A stretch of DNA of 64,000 nucleotides from Nocardia tengchongensis (GTDB taxonomy: Bacteria > Actinomycetota > Actinomycetes > Mycobacteriales > Mycobacteriaceae). The stretch is from the NCBI RefSeq assembly GCF_018362975.1, contig NZ_CP074371.1, positions 6,076,001-6,140,000 of the forward strand, written 5' to 3'. Position numbers and translations under genes: made by a program. Below are positions 54,539 through 64,000 of this stretch, in pieces (position 1 is the first letter of the stretch; every line of letters starts with the position of its first letter). The notes beneath the pieces are model-generated. The model worked only from the letters and a program-made list of their open reading frames with translations. It was not told the origin of the DNA and made no database searches.

Positions 54539-55513
54539 ATGTCTGCTGCAACTCAGAAGGTTCGCGTGGATAGCGAGTTCGCCCGGTTGCGAACCGTGGT
54601 GGTTTCTCAAAGCGAATTCCACGCCCCGGACAATATCGAGCTACTCGGCCATCGGATGCCGGTGGAACCGAATGCCGTGGCGATCCTGGACGCGGTCTGG
54701 GGCAAAACCTTCGGCGAGGTGTACCCGGACAAACAGCGCGCCTGGGAGGCCGAGCGCGATGAACTCGCCGACGTGCTGCGCCGCCACGGGGTGGAGGTGC
54801 TGCGGCCGCGGATGTTCACCGCGGACGAGAAGGCCGCGGCGGGTCCGGTCGGCTACGCCAACTTCTTCGTCCGCGACCCCTGGTTCACGGTGGGCGAGAA
54901 CGTGATCGAGGGCGTACTCCAGTTCCCGCACCGCCGCCACGAAGTGCAGACCAGCCGCGATCTGCTGCTGCAGCGCGTGATGCCCGCTGCGGCGCACTAT
55001 GTTTCGCTGCCCCAGCCGGGCATCGGCAATCCCGGGCCGGGCCCCTTCCTCGAGGGCGGCGATATCCTGGTGCTCGGCACACAGGTGTTCGTCGGCCTGT
55101 CCGGCATGGCCAGCAACGCGCTCGGCTACCACTGGCTGGCGAAATTCCTACAGCCGCAGGGCTTCAACGTCACCCCGGTCCGCCTGCCCGAGCACGTGCT
55201 GCACCTGGATTGCGCGATGAGCCTGGTCCGCGAGGGCTTGGTCATCGTCTGCCCGGACCGCCTCCCCGACGGCCTGCCCGCGCCCGTGCGGGACTGGGAG
55301 CAGATCGAGGTCAGCGAGGACGAGGCGGCCGCCATGGCCACCAACGGGCTGCCCATCGACAGCGAAACCTACATCACCGACCCGCAATTCGAGCGGGTCG
55401 GCAAGCAGCTCCAGTCGCGCGGGATCACCGTCGAATACATCGACTTCTCGGTGTCACGGCTGTTCGGTGGCGCGTTCCGGTGCACCACCCAGCCGCTGCT
55501 GCGCATCGAATGA
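54539..55513 (+). CDS. Amidinotransferase/dimethylargininase-superfamily enzyme
   Basis: 324 residues from ATG 54539. Key motifs: NFFVRDPWFTVGENVIEGV with the active-site Asp, FLEGGDILVLG, HLDCAMSLV with the His, and GGAFRCTTQPLL with the terminal Cys nucleophile. This is the guanidino-modifying penta-domain fold of amidinotransferases, arginine deiminases and dimethylargininases. Length and sequence are closer to amidinotransferases than to the shorter bacterial DDAH; the substrate is not determined. Confidence 0.78.
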   Translation: MSAATQKVRVDSEFARLRTVVVSQSEFHAPDNIELLGHRMPVEPNAVAILDAVWGKTFGEVYPDKQRAWEAERDELADVLRRHGVEVLRPRMFTADEKAAAGPVGYANFFVRDPWFTVGENVIEGVLQFPHRRHEVQTSRDLLLQRVMPAAAHYVSLPQPGIGNPGPGPFLEGGDILVLGTQVFVGLSGMASNALGYHWLAKFLQPQGFNVTPVRLPEHVLHLDCAMSLVREGLVIVCPDRLPDGLPAPVRDWEQIEVSEDEAAAMATNGLPIDSETYITDPQFERVGKQLQSRGITVEYIDFSVSRLFGGAFRCTTQPLLRIE

Positions 55514-55519
55514 CGTTGA

Positions 55520-55545
55520 CCCCACCCGGTTCCGGGCGGGTGGGG
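55520..55545. terminator. Terminator hairpin between convergent genes
   Basis: Stem CCCCACCCG with CGGGTGGGG and an 8-nt loop, between the amidinotransferase-like stop at 55513 and the rel stop at 55547. Confidence 0.65.
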
Positions 55546-55546
55546 G

Positions 55547-57922
55547 TCAGGCCGCGGAGGTCACGCGGTAGACGTCGTAGACGCCTTCCACATTCCGGAC
55601 CACGTTGAGCAGATGCCCGAGGTGCTTCGGGTCGCCCATCTCGAAGGTGAACTTGGAGATGGCGACCCGGTCACCGGAGGTGGTGACCGCCGCGGAGAGG
55701 ATGTTGACCTTCTCGTCGGCCAGCACCTTGGTGACATCGGAGAGCAGCCGCGTGCGGTCGAGCGCCTCGATCTGGATGGCGACCAGGAACACCGACGACG
55801 GCGACGGCGCCCACTTCACCTCGATGATGCGTTCGGGTTCCGAGCGCAGCGAGTCGGCGTTGGTGCAGTCGGTGCGGTGCACGCTGACCGCGCCGCCGCG
55901 GGTCACGAAGCCCATGATCTCGTCGCCGGGCACCGGGGTGCAGCACTTGGCCAGCTTGGAGACGGTGCCGGGCGCGCCCGGGATCTCCACGCCGGCGTCC
56001 CCGGTGGTCCGTTGGCGGGCGGGCACCGTGGACGGCGTGGACCGCTCGGCCAGTTCGTTCTCGACATCGCTGACGCCGCCGAGCTGGGCCATGAGCCGCT
56101 GCACCACGTGGTGCGCGGACACCTGGTTCTCGCCGACCGCGGCGTAGAGCGCCGAGATGTCGGTGTAGTGCAGCTCGTGGGCCAGCGCGCTCATGGCGTC
56201 GACGCTCATCAGACGCTGCAGCGGCAGGCCCGAGCGACGGACCTCCTTGCTGATCGCGTCCTTGCCCGCTTCCAGGGCCTCCTCGCGGCGTTCCTTGGCG
56301 AACCACTGCCGGATCTTGGCCTTGGCACGCGGGGACACCACGAAGTTCGACCAGTCCCGCGAGGGTCCGGCGTTCTGCGCCTTGGAGGTGAAGATCTCGA
56401 CGACCTCACCGTTCTCCAGCTGCCGTTCCAGCGCGACCAGGCGGCCGTTGACGCGGGCGCCGATGCAGCGGTGCCCGACCTCGGTGTGCACCGCGTAGGC
56501 GAAGTCGACCGGGGTCGACTTCTGCGGCAGCGTGATCACGTCGCCCTTGGGGGTGAACACGAAGATCTCCGGCGACTTCAGGTCGAAGCGCAGCGACTCC
56601 AGGAATTCGGCCGGGTCGGCCGCTTCCCGCTGCCAGTCGAGCAGCTGACGCATCCACGCCATGTCGTCGACTTCGGTGGAGTCGTTGGAGTGCTTGCCCT
56701 TGGTCTCCTTGTACCGCCAGTGCGCGGCGATGCCGAACTCGGCGGTCCGGTGCATGTCCTGGGTGCGGATCTGCACTTCCAGGGGCTTGCCGTCGGGGCC
56801 GACCACGGTGGTGTGCAGCGACTGGTAGACGCCGTAGCGCGGCTGGGCGATGTAGTCCTTGAACCGCCCGGCCATGGGCTGCCACAGCGAGTGCACGACG
56901 CCGACCGCGGCGTAGCAGTCGCGCACCTCGTCGCAGAGGATGCGGATGCCGACCAGGTCGTGGATGTCGTCGAAGTCCTTCCCCTTGACGATCATCTTCT
57001 GGTAGATCGACCAGTAGTGCTTGGGCCGGCCCTCGACCACCGCGTTGATGCGACTCGAGGCGAGGGTGTTGACGATCTCGGCCCGCACCTTGGCCAGGTA
57101 GGTGTCGCGCGAGGGCGCGCGGTCGGCGACCAGCCGCACGATCTCGTCGTACTTCTTGGGGTGCAGGATCGCGAACGCGAGGTCCTCGAGCTCCCACTTG
57201 ACCGTGGCCATACCGAGGCGGTGGGCCAGCGGCGCGATCACCTCGAGGGTTTCACGGGCCTTCTTGGCCTGCTTCTCCGGCGGCAGGAAACGCATGGTGC
57301 GCATGTTGTGCAGCCGGTCGGCGACCTTGATCACCAGCACGCGGGGGTCGCGGGCCATGGCGATGATCATCTTGCGGATGGTCTCGGCCTCGGCCGCGGC
57401 GCCCAGGTTGACCTTGTCCAGCTTGGTGACGCCGTCCACCAGGTGGGCGACCTCGGTGCCGAACTCGGCGGTCAGGTCGTCGAGCGCGTACCCGGTGTCC
57501 TCGACGGTGTCGTGCAGCAGCGCGGCCACCAGCGTGGTGGTGTCCATGCCCAGCTCGGCCAGGATGTTCGCGACCGCCAGCGGGTGGGTGATGTACGGGT
57601 CACCGGACTTGCGGAACTGGTGGGCGTGCTTCTCGTCGGCGACGTCGAAAGCCCGTTGCAGCAGCGCCAGATTCGCCTTCGGGTACAGCTCGCGGTGCAC
57701 GCTGGCGAGCGGTTCCAGCACCGGCTTGACGGCGGCGATGCCGCGCTGCCCGGTCATCCGCCGGGCCAGGCGCGCGCGGACGCGACGGGAAGCGGAGGTG
57801 GGGACTGCGGTGGTGTTGCGGGCAGCGGCCGCCGACTGAGCGGATGGAGCGTTGGCCGCTGGGGTGGCGGACCCTTCGTCGGGCGATTGCCCCGAGTTCG
57901 CCTTCTCCAGATGCTGTGTCAT
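55547..57922 (-). CDS. relA: Bifunctional (p)ppGpp synthetase/hydrolase Rel
   Basis: 791 residues, the length of the mycobacterial Rel. GGAGGTGGC precedes the ATG. HD domain with [16 protein letters not shown], a synthetase domain with [20 protein letters not shown] and the RFKD signature of bifunctional enzymes, a TGS domain ([25 protein letters not shown], quoted in part) and a C-terminal ACT domain. It makes and degrades the stringent-response alarmones. It is Rv2583c's counterpart and marks the right side of the inserted region. Confidence 0.95.
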   Translation of the reverse strand: MTQHLEKANSGQSPDEGSATPAANAPSAQSAAAARNTTAVPTSASRRVRARLARRMTGQRGIAAVKPVLEPLASVHRELYPKANLALLQRAFDVADEKHAHQFRKSGDPYITHPLAVANILAELGMDTTTLVAALLHDTVEDTGYALDDLTAEFGTEVAHLVDGVTKLDKVNLGAAAEAETIRKMIIAMARDPRVLVIKVADRLHNMRTMRFLPPEKQAKKARETLEVIAPLAHRLGMATVKWELEDLAFAILHPKKYDEIVRLVADRAPSRDTYLAKVRAEIVNTLASSRINAVVEGRPKHYWSIYQKMIVKGKDFDDIHDLVGIRILCDEVRDCYAAVGVVHSLWQPMAGRFKDYIAQPRYGVYQSLHTTVVGPDGKPLEVQIRTQDMHRTAEFGIAAHWRYKETKGKHSNDSTEVDDMAWMRQLLDWQREAADPAEFLESLRFDLKSPEIFVFTPKGDVITLPQKSTPVDFAYAVHTEVGHRCIGARVNGRLVALERQLENGEVVEIFTSKAQNAGPSRDWSNFVVSPRAKAKIRQWFAKERREEALEAGKDAISKEVRRSGLPLQRLMSVDAMSALAHELHYTDISALYAAVGENQVSAHHVVQRLMAQLGGVSDVENELAERSTPSTVPARQRTTGDAGVEIPGAPGTVSKLAKCCTPVPGDEIMGFVTRGGAVSVHRTDCTNADSLRSEPERIIEVKWAPSPSSVFLVAIQIEALDRTRLLSDVTKVLADEKVNILSAAVTTSGDRVAISKFTFEMGDPKHLGHLLNVVRNVEGVYDVYRVTSAA

Positions 57923-58073
57923 GCCACCTCCGTTCGCGGCCTCGATCGGAAAACCATATCGGACCGTTCAACCACCCAGATCATCCACTTTAGTCCTGGA
58001 ATCGGATCCCGACCGGGGCGCCGATCACGGCCGGTGCGAACCGCTCCGGAGCGATGAACGATACCCGTCCTGC

Positions 58074-59672
58074 TCACTGTTCGCTCGGACTCGCCTCCAG
58101 CCCGTCGCGGGTCAGTTCCAGCCGTCGTGTCACCCCGATCCCGGCCAGAAAACGCGGATCGTGACTGACCACCAAGAGCGCCCCCTGGAAGCTCGCCAGC
58201 GCCTCGGTGAGATGGGCGAGGCTGGGCAGATCCAAGTTGTTGGTCGGCTCGTCGAGCAGCAGCAGTTTGGGCGCGGGCTCGGCCAGCAAAAGCATGGCCA
58301 GCGCCGCCCGCAACCGTTCGCCGCCCGACAGGGCCGCGGCCACCACGTCGGCGTCGGTGCCGCGGAACAGGAACCGGGCCAGCTGGGCGCGGATCTGCTC
58401 GGGCGCGGCGTGCGGCGCGGCGGCCGCGACGTTCTCGAAGACGGTCATCGATTCGTCGAAGACGTCCAGGCGTTGCGGCAACATGCGCCACGGCACAGCC
58501 GGGCCTTCCTCCCGGATGCGGTGCAGCAGCGTGGTTTTGCCGATGCCGTTGCGCCCGGTGAGCGCGATGCGTTCGGGCCCGGACACTTTCAGGGTCACCG
58601 TGGGCCCGCACGGCAGCCGCGCCTCGGTCAGCTCGATCACGTCCTGCCCCGGATACAGGCGGGTGCCGGGCAGGTCGACGCGGATCTCCCGGTCGTCGCG
58701 CAGCCGGTCCTGCATGTCGGTCAGATGGTCCTTGGCCTCCTCGACCTTGCCGAGATGGTTGTTGCGCAGCTTGCCCGCCGAGACCTCGGCCGCACGCTTG
58801 CGCGCCCCCATCACGATCTTGGGTTCGCGCTTCTGGTCCCACATCTTCTGCCCGTAGCGCTGGCGGCGGTCGAGTTTGATGCGGGCTTCGACGAGTTCAC
58901 GTGATTGCTTGCGAACGTCGCTGCGCGCCTCGCGGATCGCGGCCCGGGCCGCCTCCTGCTCGGCGTCGATGATCCGCTCGTAGTCGGTGTAGTTGCCGCC
59001 GAAGACCCGCACCGCGCCGTGCCGCAGCTCGGCGATGGTGGTGACCCGGTCGAGCAGTTCCCGGTCGTGGCTGACGGTGAGCACGGTGCCGGGGAACTGG
59101 CCCACCACCTCGTAGAGGCGTTCGCGCGCCACCTGATCGAGATTGTTGGTCGGTTCGTCGAGCAGCAGCACGTCGGGCTCGCGCAGCAGTTCGGCGACCA
59201 GGCCGAGCAGCACCGTCTCACCGCCGGACAGCGTGTCCAGGCGGCGATCGAGCTGCCCGACATCACCTGCGACGTAATGCAATCCGAGTCGACCGAGCAG
59301 CGCCACGGCGCGTTCCTCGATATCCCAAGCGGTGCCGACGGTTTCGAAGTCGGTCTCGGTGCCGGTCCCGGATTCGATGCGGTGCAACGCGTTCCGAATC
59401 CCGGCCAGCCCGAGCACCTCATCGACCCGTTGTCCCGCGGCCAGCCCCAGATCCTGGCGCAGGTACCCGAACCGCCCCGGCACGGTCACCGAACCGCGCG
59501 CAGCGCGCAATTCCCCGGTGATCAGCCGGAACAGGGTCGATTTCCCCGCGCCGTTGGTGCCCACCAGGCCGACGTGACCGGGCCCGAACTGGGCGTCGAG
59601 TCCATCGAACACGGGGGTGCCGTCGGGCCACGCGAAGGTGAGATCGGAAACAGAAATAACAGGCATTGACAT
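58074..59672 (-). CDS. ABC-F family ATPase (ribosome-associated)
   Basis: 532 residues with two ABC domains on one chain and no membrane segment. First Walker A GTNGAGKST, signature LSGGE, Walker B VLLLDEPTNNLD; second Walker A GRNGIGKTT, signature LSGGERLR, Walker B LLLLDEPTNNLD. Between them is a charged linker (REARSDVRKQSRELVEAR). ABC-F proteins act on ribosomes in translation or antibiotic protection. Start ATG 59672 has GGAGG upstream. Confidence 0.88.
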   Translation of the reverse strand: MSMPVISVSDLTFAWPDGTPVFDGLDAQFGPGHVGLVGTNGAGKSTLFRLITGELRAARGSVTVPGRFGYLRQDLGLAAGQRVDEVLGLAGIRNALHRIESGTGTETDFETVGTAWDIEERAVALLGRLGLHYVAGDVGQLDRRLDTLSGGETVLLGLVAELLREPDVLLLDEPTNNLDQVARERLYEVVGQFPGTVLTVSHDRELLDRVTTIAELRHGAVRVFGGNYTDYERIIDAEQEAARAAIREARSDVRKQSRELVEARIKLDRRQRYGQKMWDQKREPKIVMGARKRAAEVSAGKLRNNHLGKVEEAKDHLTDMQDRLRDDREIRVDLPGTRLYPGQDVIELTEARLPCGPTVTLKVSGPERIALTGRNGIGKTTLLHRIREEGPAVPWRMLPQRLDVFDESMTVFENVAAAAPHAAPEQIRAQLARFLFRGTDADVVAAALSGGERLRAALAMLLLAEPAPKLLLLDEPTNNLDLPSLAHLTEALASFQGALLVVSHDPRFLAGIGVTRRLELTRDGLEASPSEQ

Positions 59673-59845
59673 GCGGGCCTCCAGAGCATGAGCGAATGCG
59701 GCGCGCGATTGCGGGCCACTCGGCGATCAGCTCAGAAGAGCAACGGCATGTCTCCGATCAGACGGGAATGAGAACCGAACTACGGTAACCGTGATCAACG
59801 GGGCAGGGCAAGAACATATTTCCGTGAGCCGAGTCTCAACGCCGC

Positions 59846-61075
59846 TCATCGCGCGGTGCGGCGCAGATATCCGAGCGTCACCACCGCGAGCGCGGCCGCC
59901 ACACCGAACATGGCCGTCGCGCCGTGCGCCAGGGTCGACCCGCCCAGCAGCGTCCCCGCGCCGATCCCGAAATAGATGCACGAAGCGTTCAAGGCGACGA
60001 CCAGCCCGGGCTCCTGTGGCGCGGCCGCGATGAGGCGATGCTGCTGCGCCGGCGTCTGGCACCAGCTCGCCGCACCCCAGCCCACCGCCAGCACCCCGAC
60101 GAGCGCGGGCAGGCGCGTCCCGGTCGCGGCCAGCACGCCCATGATTCCCAGCACGACGGCCATCACCGCGTATCCGGTGGTCAACACCCGGGCCGCCCCG
60201 AACCGGTCGGTGGCGTAGCCCGAGGACAGGTTGCCCGCGACCGCGCCCAGCCCGTAGAGCATCAGCACCCACGCCGTGGCGCCCACCCCGATTCCCAAGG
60301 CCCCCAAGGCCGGAACCGCGTACGCGTACACGACATACGCCGCGCACATGCCCAGCACGGTCACGGGCAGCACCGCCACGACCGCCCGGTTACGCAGCAC
60401 CGCGAGCCGGGCCGCCAGTGGCACAACCGGATTCCCCGGCAGCGCGGGCACCCACGCCGCCACCCCTGCCGCGGCCACCAGGCACACCACCGCGACCCCG
60501 ATCAGCGCCGACCGCCAGCCCAGCCAGCGCCCCAGCATCTCCCCCAGCGGCACACCGAGCGCGGTGGCGATGGTCAGACCGCCGACAACCACCGCGAGGG
60601 CTCGTGCCCGCGCCTCGGGCGGCACCAACGCGGCAGCCACCGCGCCCGCGTTCGGCGTGAACGCCGCCGCCCCGAGCGCGGCGGCGATCCGGGTCGCCAG
60701 CAGCACCCAGAACACCGGGGCCAGCGCCGAGCCGAGATTCGCCAGCGCCAGCAGCAGCAACGCCGACACCAGCAGCGTCCGCCGCGGCAGCCGCGCGGTC
60801 AGCGTCGCCAGCACCGGCGACCCGAGCGCGTACGCGGCGGCGAACACCGTCACCGCCAGTCCCGCGGTGGCGGTCGAAACCTCCAGCGTTCCAGCCAGAT
60901 CCGGCAGGAACCCCGCGAGGATGAATGAATCGGTGCCCACCGCGAAGGTACCCAGCGCCAGAATTCCCGTGCGACGCAACCCATCCCACGCGCTCATACT
61001 TCCAGCCTGTGCCGCACCGTCGGCCCGCGCGGCGCTGTTTCCGGCCCGGACCGTAACAACCGGGATATTTGCCAT
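59846..61075 (-). CDS. MFS transporter
   Basis: 409 residues from ATG 61075 with AAGGAG upstream. Twelve hydrophobic helices, the motif around FAVGTDSFILAGFLPDLA (residues ~44-60) and TARLPRRTLL, typical of DHA1-like drug/sugar efflux. It lies directly downstream of the Rrf2 gene, separated by a hairpin with a T-tract, so it may be controlled by that regulator. The substrate is unknown. Confidence 0.8.
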   Translation of the reverse strand: MANIPVVTVRAGNSAARADGAAQAGSMSAWDGLRRTGILALGTFAVGTDSFILAGFLPDLAGTLEVSTATAGLAVTVFAAAYALGSPVLATLTARLPRRTLLVSALLLLALANLGSALAPVFWVLLATRIAAALGAAAFTPNAGAVAAALVPPEARARALAVVVGGLTIATALGVPLGEMLGRWLGWRSALIGVAVVCLVAAAGVAAWVPALPGNPVVPLAARLAVLRNRAVVAVLPVTVLGMCAAYVVYAYAVPALGALGIGVGATAWVLMLYGLGAVAGNLSSGYATDRFGAARVLTTGYAVMAVVLGIMGVLAATGTRLPALVGVLAVGWGAASWCQTPAQQHRLIAAAPQEPGLVVALNASCIYFGIGAGTLLGGSTLAHGATAMFGVAAALAVVTLGYLRRTAR

Positions 61076-61091
61076 CCCGAATCTCCTTCCG

Positions 61092-61113
61092 AAAAAACCC
61101 GGCGCGAGCCGGG
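61092..61113 (-). terminator. Rho-independent terminator or attenuator between the Rrf2 gene and the MFS gene
   Basis: Reading leftward, stem CCCGGC/GCCGGG with loop TCGC is followed by TTTTTT (61097-61092). It lies 26 bp after the Rrf2 stop and 17 bp before the MFS start, so read-through would be needed for co-expression unless the MFS gene has its own promoter. Confidence 0.65.
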
Positions 61114-61138
61114 TCGGTTCTCTGACGCCGCGACCGGG

Positions 61139-61618
61139 TCAGCCGGTCACGCTTTCATAGAAGCGCCGCGTGTATTTCGAGGCGTTGGCCGGGGTCGCGG
61201 CCATCAGGTCGGCCACGGTCTGACCCGACAGCTCGCGCCGCCAGGCGAGTTCGGCGCGCCCCATGGCCGCGGCGATGCCGCAGGGCTTGTCGAATTCCGT
61301 ACTCGCGCGGGCGGCCCCGGCGCCGCGGCGGCGAATCTCGGTGCACCGGAAGGCTTCCGTGCGACCCTCGACGGCGGCGACCACGTCCATCAGGGTGAGG
61401 CGTTCGGGTGCGCGCGCGAGCCGGTATCCCCCGCGCGCGCCGGGCGTGGAGTCGAGAATCCCTTCCCGCACCAGGGGTTGCAGCCGCTTCTTGAGGTACT
61501 CGGGCGGCAGTTCGAAGATCTCGGCCAGCCGGGCGGTGGCGATCGGCGCGTGATCGTCGAGCCAGGCCAGCGCCACGCAGCAGTGCAGCCCCCATTCGAC
61601 GCCTTCACCCATCAACAT
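61139..61618 (-). CDS. Rrf2-family transcriptional regulator
   Basis: 159 residues. Winged helix with ATARLAEIFELPPEYLKKRL and GILDSTPGARGGYRLARAPE, the wing of Rrf2 proteins. Later Cys positions (FRCTEIR, KPCGIAAAM) are only two, so a 3-Cys iron-sulfur ligand set is not complete. It probably regulates the MFS gene. Confidence 0.82.
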   Translation of the reverse strand: MLMGEGVEWGLHCCVALAWLDDHAPIATARLAEIFELPPEYLKKRLQPLVREGILDSTPGARGGYRLARAPERLTLMDVVAAVEGRTEAFRCTEIRRRGAGAARASTEFDKPCGIAAAMGRAELAWRRELSGQTVADLMAATPANASKYTRRFYESVTG

Positions 61619-61661
61619 GAATAGGGATGGTACATGTCCCGAATGGCCGAGCCAACCCCGT

Positions 61662-63641
61662 TCAGCGGCCGATACGGCGGGCCTTCATCCCCGTGCTGAG
61701 CGGCACCTCGACGACCTTGCCACCGGACTCGGCATGCAGCATGTGGCCGCCACCGGTGTAGATGCCGACATCGGAGGGACCACGCGGCCCGAAGGAACCG
61801 AACACCAGGTCACCGGGCTTGGCCGACAGCAAGGACACCTCGACGCCCTGTTCCCACTGCTGTTCGGCGGTACGCGGCAGCGTGATCGTGCTGCCGCTGC
61901 CGGCGAACACCGCCGCCGCGGTGAACCCGGCCTGGTCGAATCCGCCGTCGCTGGGTCCGCCCGGCCCGCCGCCGCCGAACACATACGGCGTCCCGAGCCA
62001 TTGCTCGCCCGCGGCCACGATCTGCGGGCCCAGGTCGGCGTGCTGGTCGGCCTGGAAGCGCCCCTCGCTGCCGAGGCTGCGGAAGCCGGGTTCGGCGGCC
62101 AGGATCCGCGCCACGTAGGGCCGGGTCTCGGTGTAGTGCCGCGAGATCTGGTTGGGCATGCCGCCCGAGGCCAGCACCGCGCCCTCACCCGCGTTGTAGG
62201 CGGCGATGGTGAGCGCGGTCAGGTCACCGGACACCTTGCCCGCGGCCATCCAGCCCTCGATGGTCTTGGCGATGGCGCACATGTAGCGGCCCTGCCCGAT
62301 GATGGCGTCGGCCGGATCCAGCACGCTGGCGTAGCCCTTGCCGTCGGCGTCGATGACGTAGGGCTGTCCGTCGGGTGCGAGGGCCCGCGCGGTGCCGGGC
62401 ATGAACTGGGCGATGCCCTGCGCGCCGTCCGGGGAGACCGCGTCAGTGCGGAACCCGGACTCGGCCTGCCCCTGGGCGGCGAGCAGGGACGCGCCGATCT
62501 CCGGGCACAGCGAGCCCGCGCGGCGGTACCAGACCTCGAGTTCGGCGGGCACCTTCCCGGCGGCGAGATTGCCGCCCGCGGTGCCGAATCCGTTCTCGCA
62601 GTAGGGTCCTCCGGGCGCGGGGATGCTGCCGCCGGCCAGCCACGGCATCGGGTCGACCTGACGCCCGCCGGTCAGCCGTCCGCCCGGCACCAGCTCGAAA
62701 TGCAGGTGCGGGCCCGAGGATTCGCCATTGCTGCCGACATCGGCGATGTGGCGGCCCATCTGCACGATGTCGCCGGTGCGCACGAAGATGCCGTTCTCGT
62801 ACATGTGGCCGTACACGGTGGAATAGCGGCGGCCACTGGCGTCGAGGGAGTCGATCACGACCCAGTCGCCGAACCCGGAGGCCGCACCCGAAGCCACCAC
62901 CAGACCGTCGGCGGCCGCGTAGATCGGGGTGCCCGCGGCGGCGGCCAGATCGACGCCCAGGTGCGTGCCGCCGCGCGCGCCGAAGACGTCGCTGACGGTG
63001 AATGTGCCTGCGGCGAGCGGGTATTGGTGGCGTCCCGCGCCGGTGAGGCTGCCCGCCTCGTTCACGGTCCCGGGTGCGGCGGCCATGGCGGCGTTGGCGG
63101 GCGCGAGCACGGTGGAGGTGGGCGCCGCGTCCTTGACGGTGACCTGCACGCGGTCCAGACGGTTGCGGGCGGCGTCGCCGCGGTCGCCGAGCGGGGACCA
63201 CTGGATGCCGGCGGCCGCGCCGGGAGTCCAGCTGCGCTGCTTCCAGATCAGGTAGTCGACGTGGAAGGCGGCGGCGTTCTCCTGCAGGAACGACACGATG
63301 GCGTCGCCCTTGCCGGAATCGCCGCCGACGATGAATTCGACGGCGCGACCGGCCTTCAGGTCCGGCGTCGCGTCGTCGTCCACCAGCCCGCGCATGTCCA
63401 TCATCCCGAAGCGGGCGACCGTGCAGCGCAGCACGCGCAGCGCACCCTCGGCCAGACCGGCTTCGACGGGCGAGCCGGTGGACGGGCAGCTGGGTTCGGT
63501 GCGCGCGGAGGTGAGGGCGGGCAGCGCCGGTGCGCCGGGACCGCAACTGGTCTCACTGGCGGGCAGAATGATGACCAACAGCAGCGTCATCACACCCAAC
63601 ACCAGGCAGATCGCCCCACCCACGAGGAATTTGGGCTTCAC
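61662..63641 (-). CDS. Membrane-anchored cell wall hydrolase: M23 peptidase, SLT and degenerate NlpC/P60 domains
   Basis: 659 residues. An N-terminal membrane helix (residues ~7-28) is followed by an unassigned region and a M23-type peptidase (GGTHLGVDLAAAAGTPIYAA, with HLHFELVPGG carrying the second metal ligand), a lytic transglycosylase-like domain (QGQAESGFRTDAVSPDGAQG and AYNAGEGA), and a C-terminal NlpC/P60 domain. In that last domain the catalytic Cys is replaced: FDQAGF sits where FDCSG-like would be expected, while the His in GGGHMLHAESGG remains. Wall-hydrolase proteins of this three-domain layout accompany type IV secretion clusters (VirB1/TcpG-like). Here it lies 26 kb from the main operon, so the link is inferred. 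Confidence 0.8.
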   Translation of the reverse strand: MKPKFLVGGAICLVLGVMTLLLVIILPASETSCGPGAPALPALTSARTEPSCPSTGSPVEAGLAEGALRVLRCTVARFGMMDMRGLVDDDATPDLKAGRAVEFIVGGDSGKGDAIVSFLQENAAAFHVDYLIWKQRSWTPGAAAGIQWSPLGDRGDAARNRLDRVQVTVKDAAPTSTVLAPANAAMAAAPGTVNEAGSLTGAGRHQYPLAAGTFTVSDVFGARGGTHLGVDLAAAAGTPIYAAADGLVVASGAASGFGDWVVIDSLDASGRRYSTVYGHMYENGIFVRTGDIVQMGRHIADVGSNGESSGPHLHFELVPGGRLTGGRQVDPMPWLAGGSIPAPGGPYCENGFGTAGGNLAAGKVPAELEVWYRRAGSLCPEIGASLLAAQGQAESGFRTDAVSPDGAQGIAQFMPGTARALAPDGQPYVIDADGKGYASVLDPADAIIGQGRYMCAIAKTIEGWMAAGKVSGDLTALTIAAYNAGEGAVLASGGMPNQISRHYTETRPYVARILAAEPGFRSLGSEGRFQADQHADLGPQIVAAGEQWLGTPYVFGGGGPGGPSDGGFDQAGFTAAAVFAGSGSTITLPRTAEQQWEQGVEVSLLSAKPGDLVFGSFGPRGPSDVGIYTGGGHMLHAESGGKVVEVPLSTGMKARRIGR

Positions 63642-63801
63642 GCCCGAACGCTCCCGGCCACCGCGCTCATCACCGGGACATCATGCCATGGCGGACACGC
63701 GGTTTCACGGACCCGCGCGACTCCCGCCCCGCACCTGCGTGTTTTTCCGAAGCGGACCTCGTGTCGGTTTCAACGGGCATCCGGCGGGCATCCCTGTAGG
63801 T

Positions 63802-64000
63802 ATGCCGTACGTGGCCCGCAATGAAGTCCACGCCGCTCGCATCATCAGCGGCGTCGGCACGCTGTTCGCCCTCATCGAGGGCGTCTACATCCTGATGCTG
63901 GTCCTCAATGCCGACCAGTCGAACAAGTTCTTCGTCTTCATCAAGGGGCTGGCCGAACCACTGGCACTGTTCTTCCCGGGGCTGTTCCACACCGGCAGCG
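63802..64000 (+). CDS. Membrane protein, partial at the window end
   Basis: ATG 63802 opens an uninterrupted frame to the window end (66 residues). It has a short basic start (MPYVARNEVHAARI) and two hydrophobic segments (ISGVGTLFALIEGVYILMLV, AEPLALFFPGLF). No family is recognised; the rest lies outside. Confidence 0.5.
   Translation, partial: MPYVARNEVHAARIISGVGTLFALIEGVYILMLVLNADQSNKFFVFIKGLAEPLALFFPGLFHTGS

Noticed and set aside
55613..58057. Long rightward frame antisense to rel
   Set aside because: Composition and full overlap with an essential conserved gene mark it as a shadow frame.
61622..61640. Operator for the Rrf2 protein just upstream of its start
   Set aside because: GGGA and TCCC ends flank a non-symmetric centre; only four pairs match.

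Overview
The window reads as chromosomal DNA of a high-GC, mycolate-type actinomycete, most likely Nocardia. The backbone follows the order known from Mycobacterium tuberculosis around Rv2572c-Rv2583c: aspS, a YpfJ-type metallopeptidase (Rv2575-like), a radical SAM protein (Rv2578c-like), hisS, a membrane-anchored cyclophilin (Rv2582-like) and rel. Accessory blocks are inserted between these landmarks. ESX-type small proteins, F420/LLM oxidoreductases, KstR-like operators and a nocardiolactone-like beta-lactone cluster support the assignment.

Layout. 0-10 kb: partial phosphotransferase-like gene, a membrane protein, aspS, metallopeptidase, exported protein, korAB, radical SAM protein. 10-15 kb: an epimerase, an SDR and an LLM oxidoreductase, the first and last with KstR-like operators, around an EspC-like type VII secretion pair. 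14.7-16.6 kb: a Ro60/TROVE gene with an internal deletion, an HNH endonuclease with zinc ribbons, and a small RNA that is a circularly permuted tRNA-like molecule, i.e. a YrlA-type bacterial Y RNA candidate. 16.6-21 kb: mdh, membrane PH-like protein, hisS, cyclophilin. 21.4-35.7 kb: a long leftward operon for a type IV secretion/conjugation-like machine (VirD4-, VirB4-, PrgI/SCO6880-, TrbL/VirB6- and VirB2-like proteins, two ParA/MinD-like ATPases, a lipoprotein and small proteins), with no relaxase, integrase or replication gene visible. 36-40 kb: SDRs, an ArsR-SRPBCC regulator with its operator, an esterase. 40-48.6 kb: a LAL-type regulator lacking its ATPase domain, then nltB, nltA, nltC, nltD (beta-lactone synthesis) and an alpha/beta hydrolase with a Cys nucleophile. 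48.6-55.5 kb: WYL regulator with epoxide hydrolase, LLM oxidoreductase, ppnP, patatin, membrane protein, amidinotransferase-type enzyme. 55.5-64 kb: rel, ABC-F ATPase, Rrf2 regulator with MFS transporter, and a three-domain cell-wall hydrolase that could serve the secretion machine.

Several conserved genes carry one-base frameshifts, mostly a missing G or C in a short G/C run. This looks more like assembly error than decay, so those genes are annotated across the breaks. The TROVE internal deletion is different: it removes a whole domain and cannot be explained this way.
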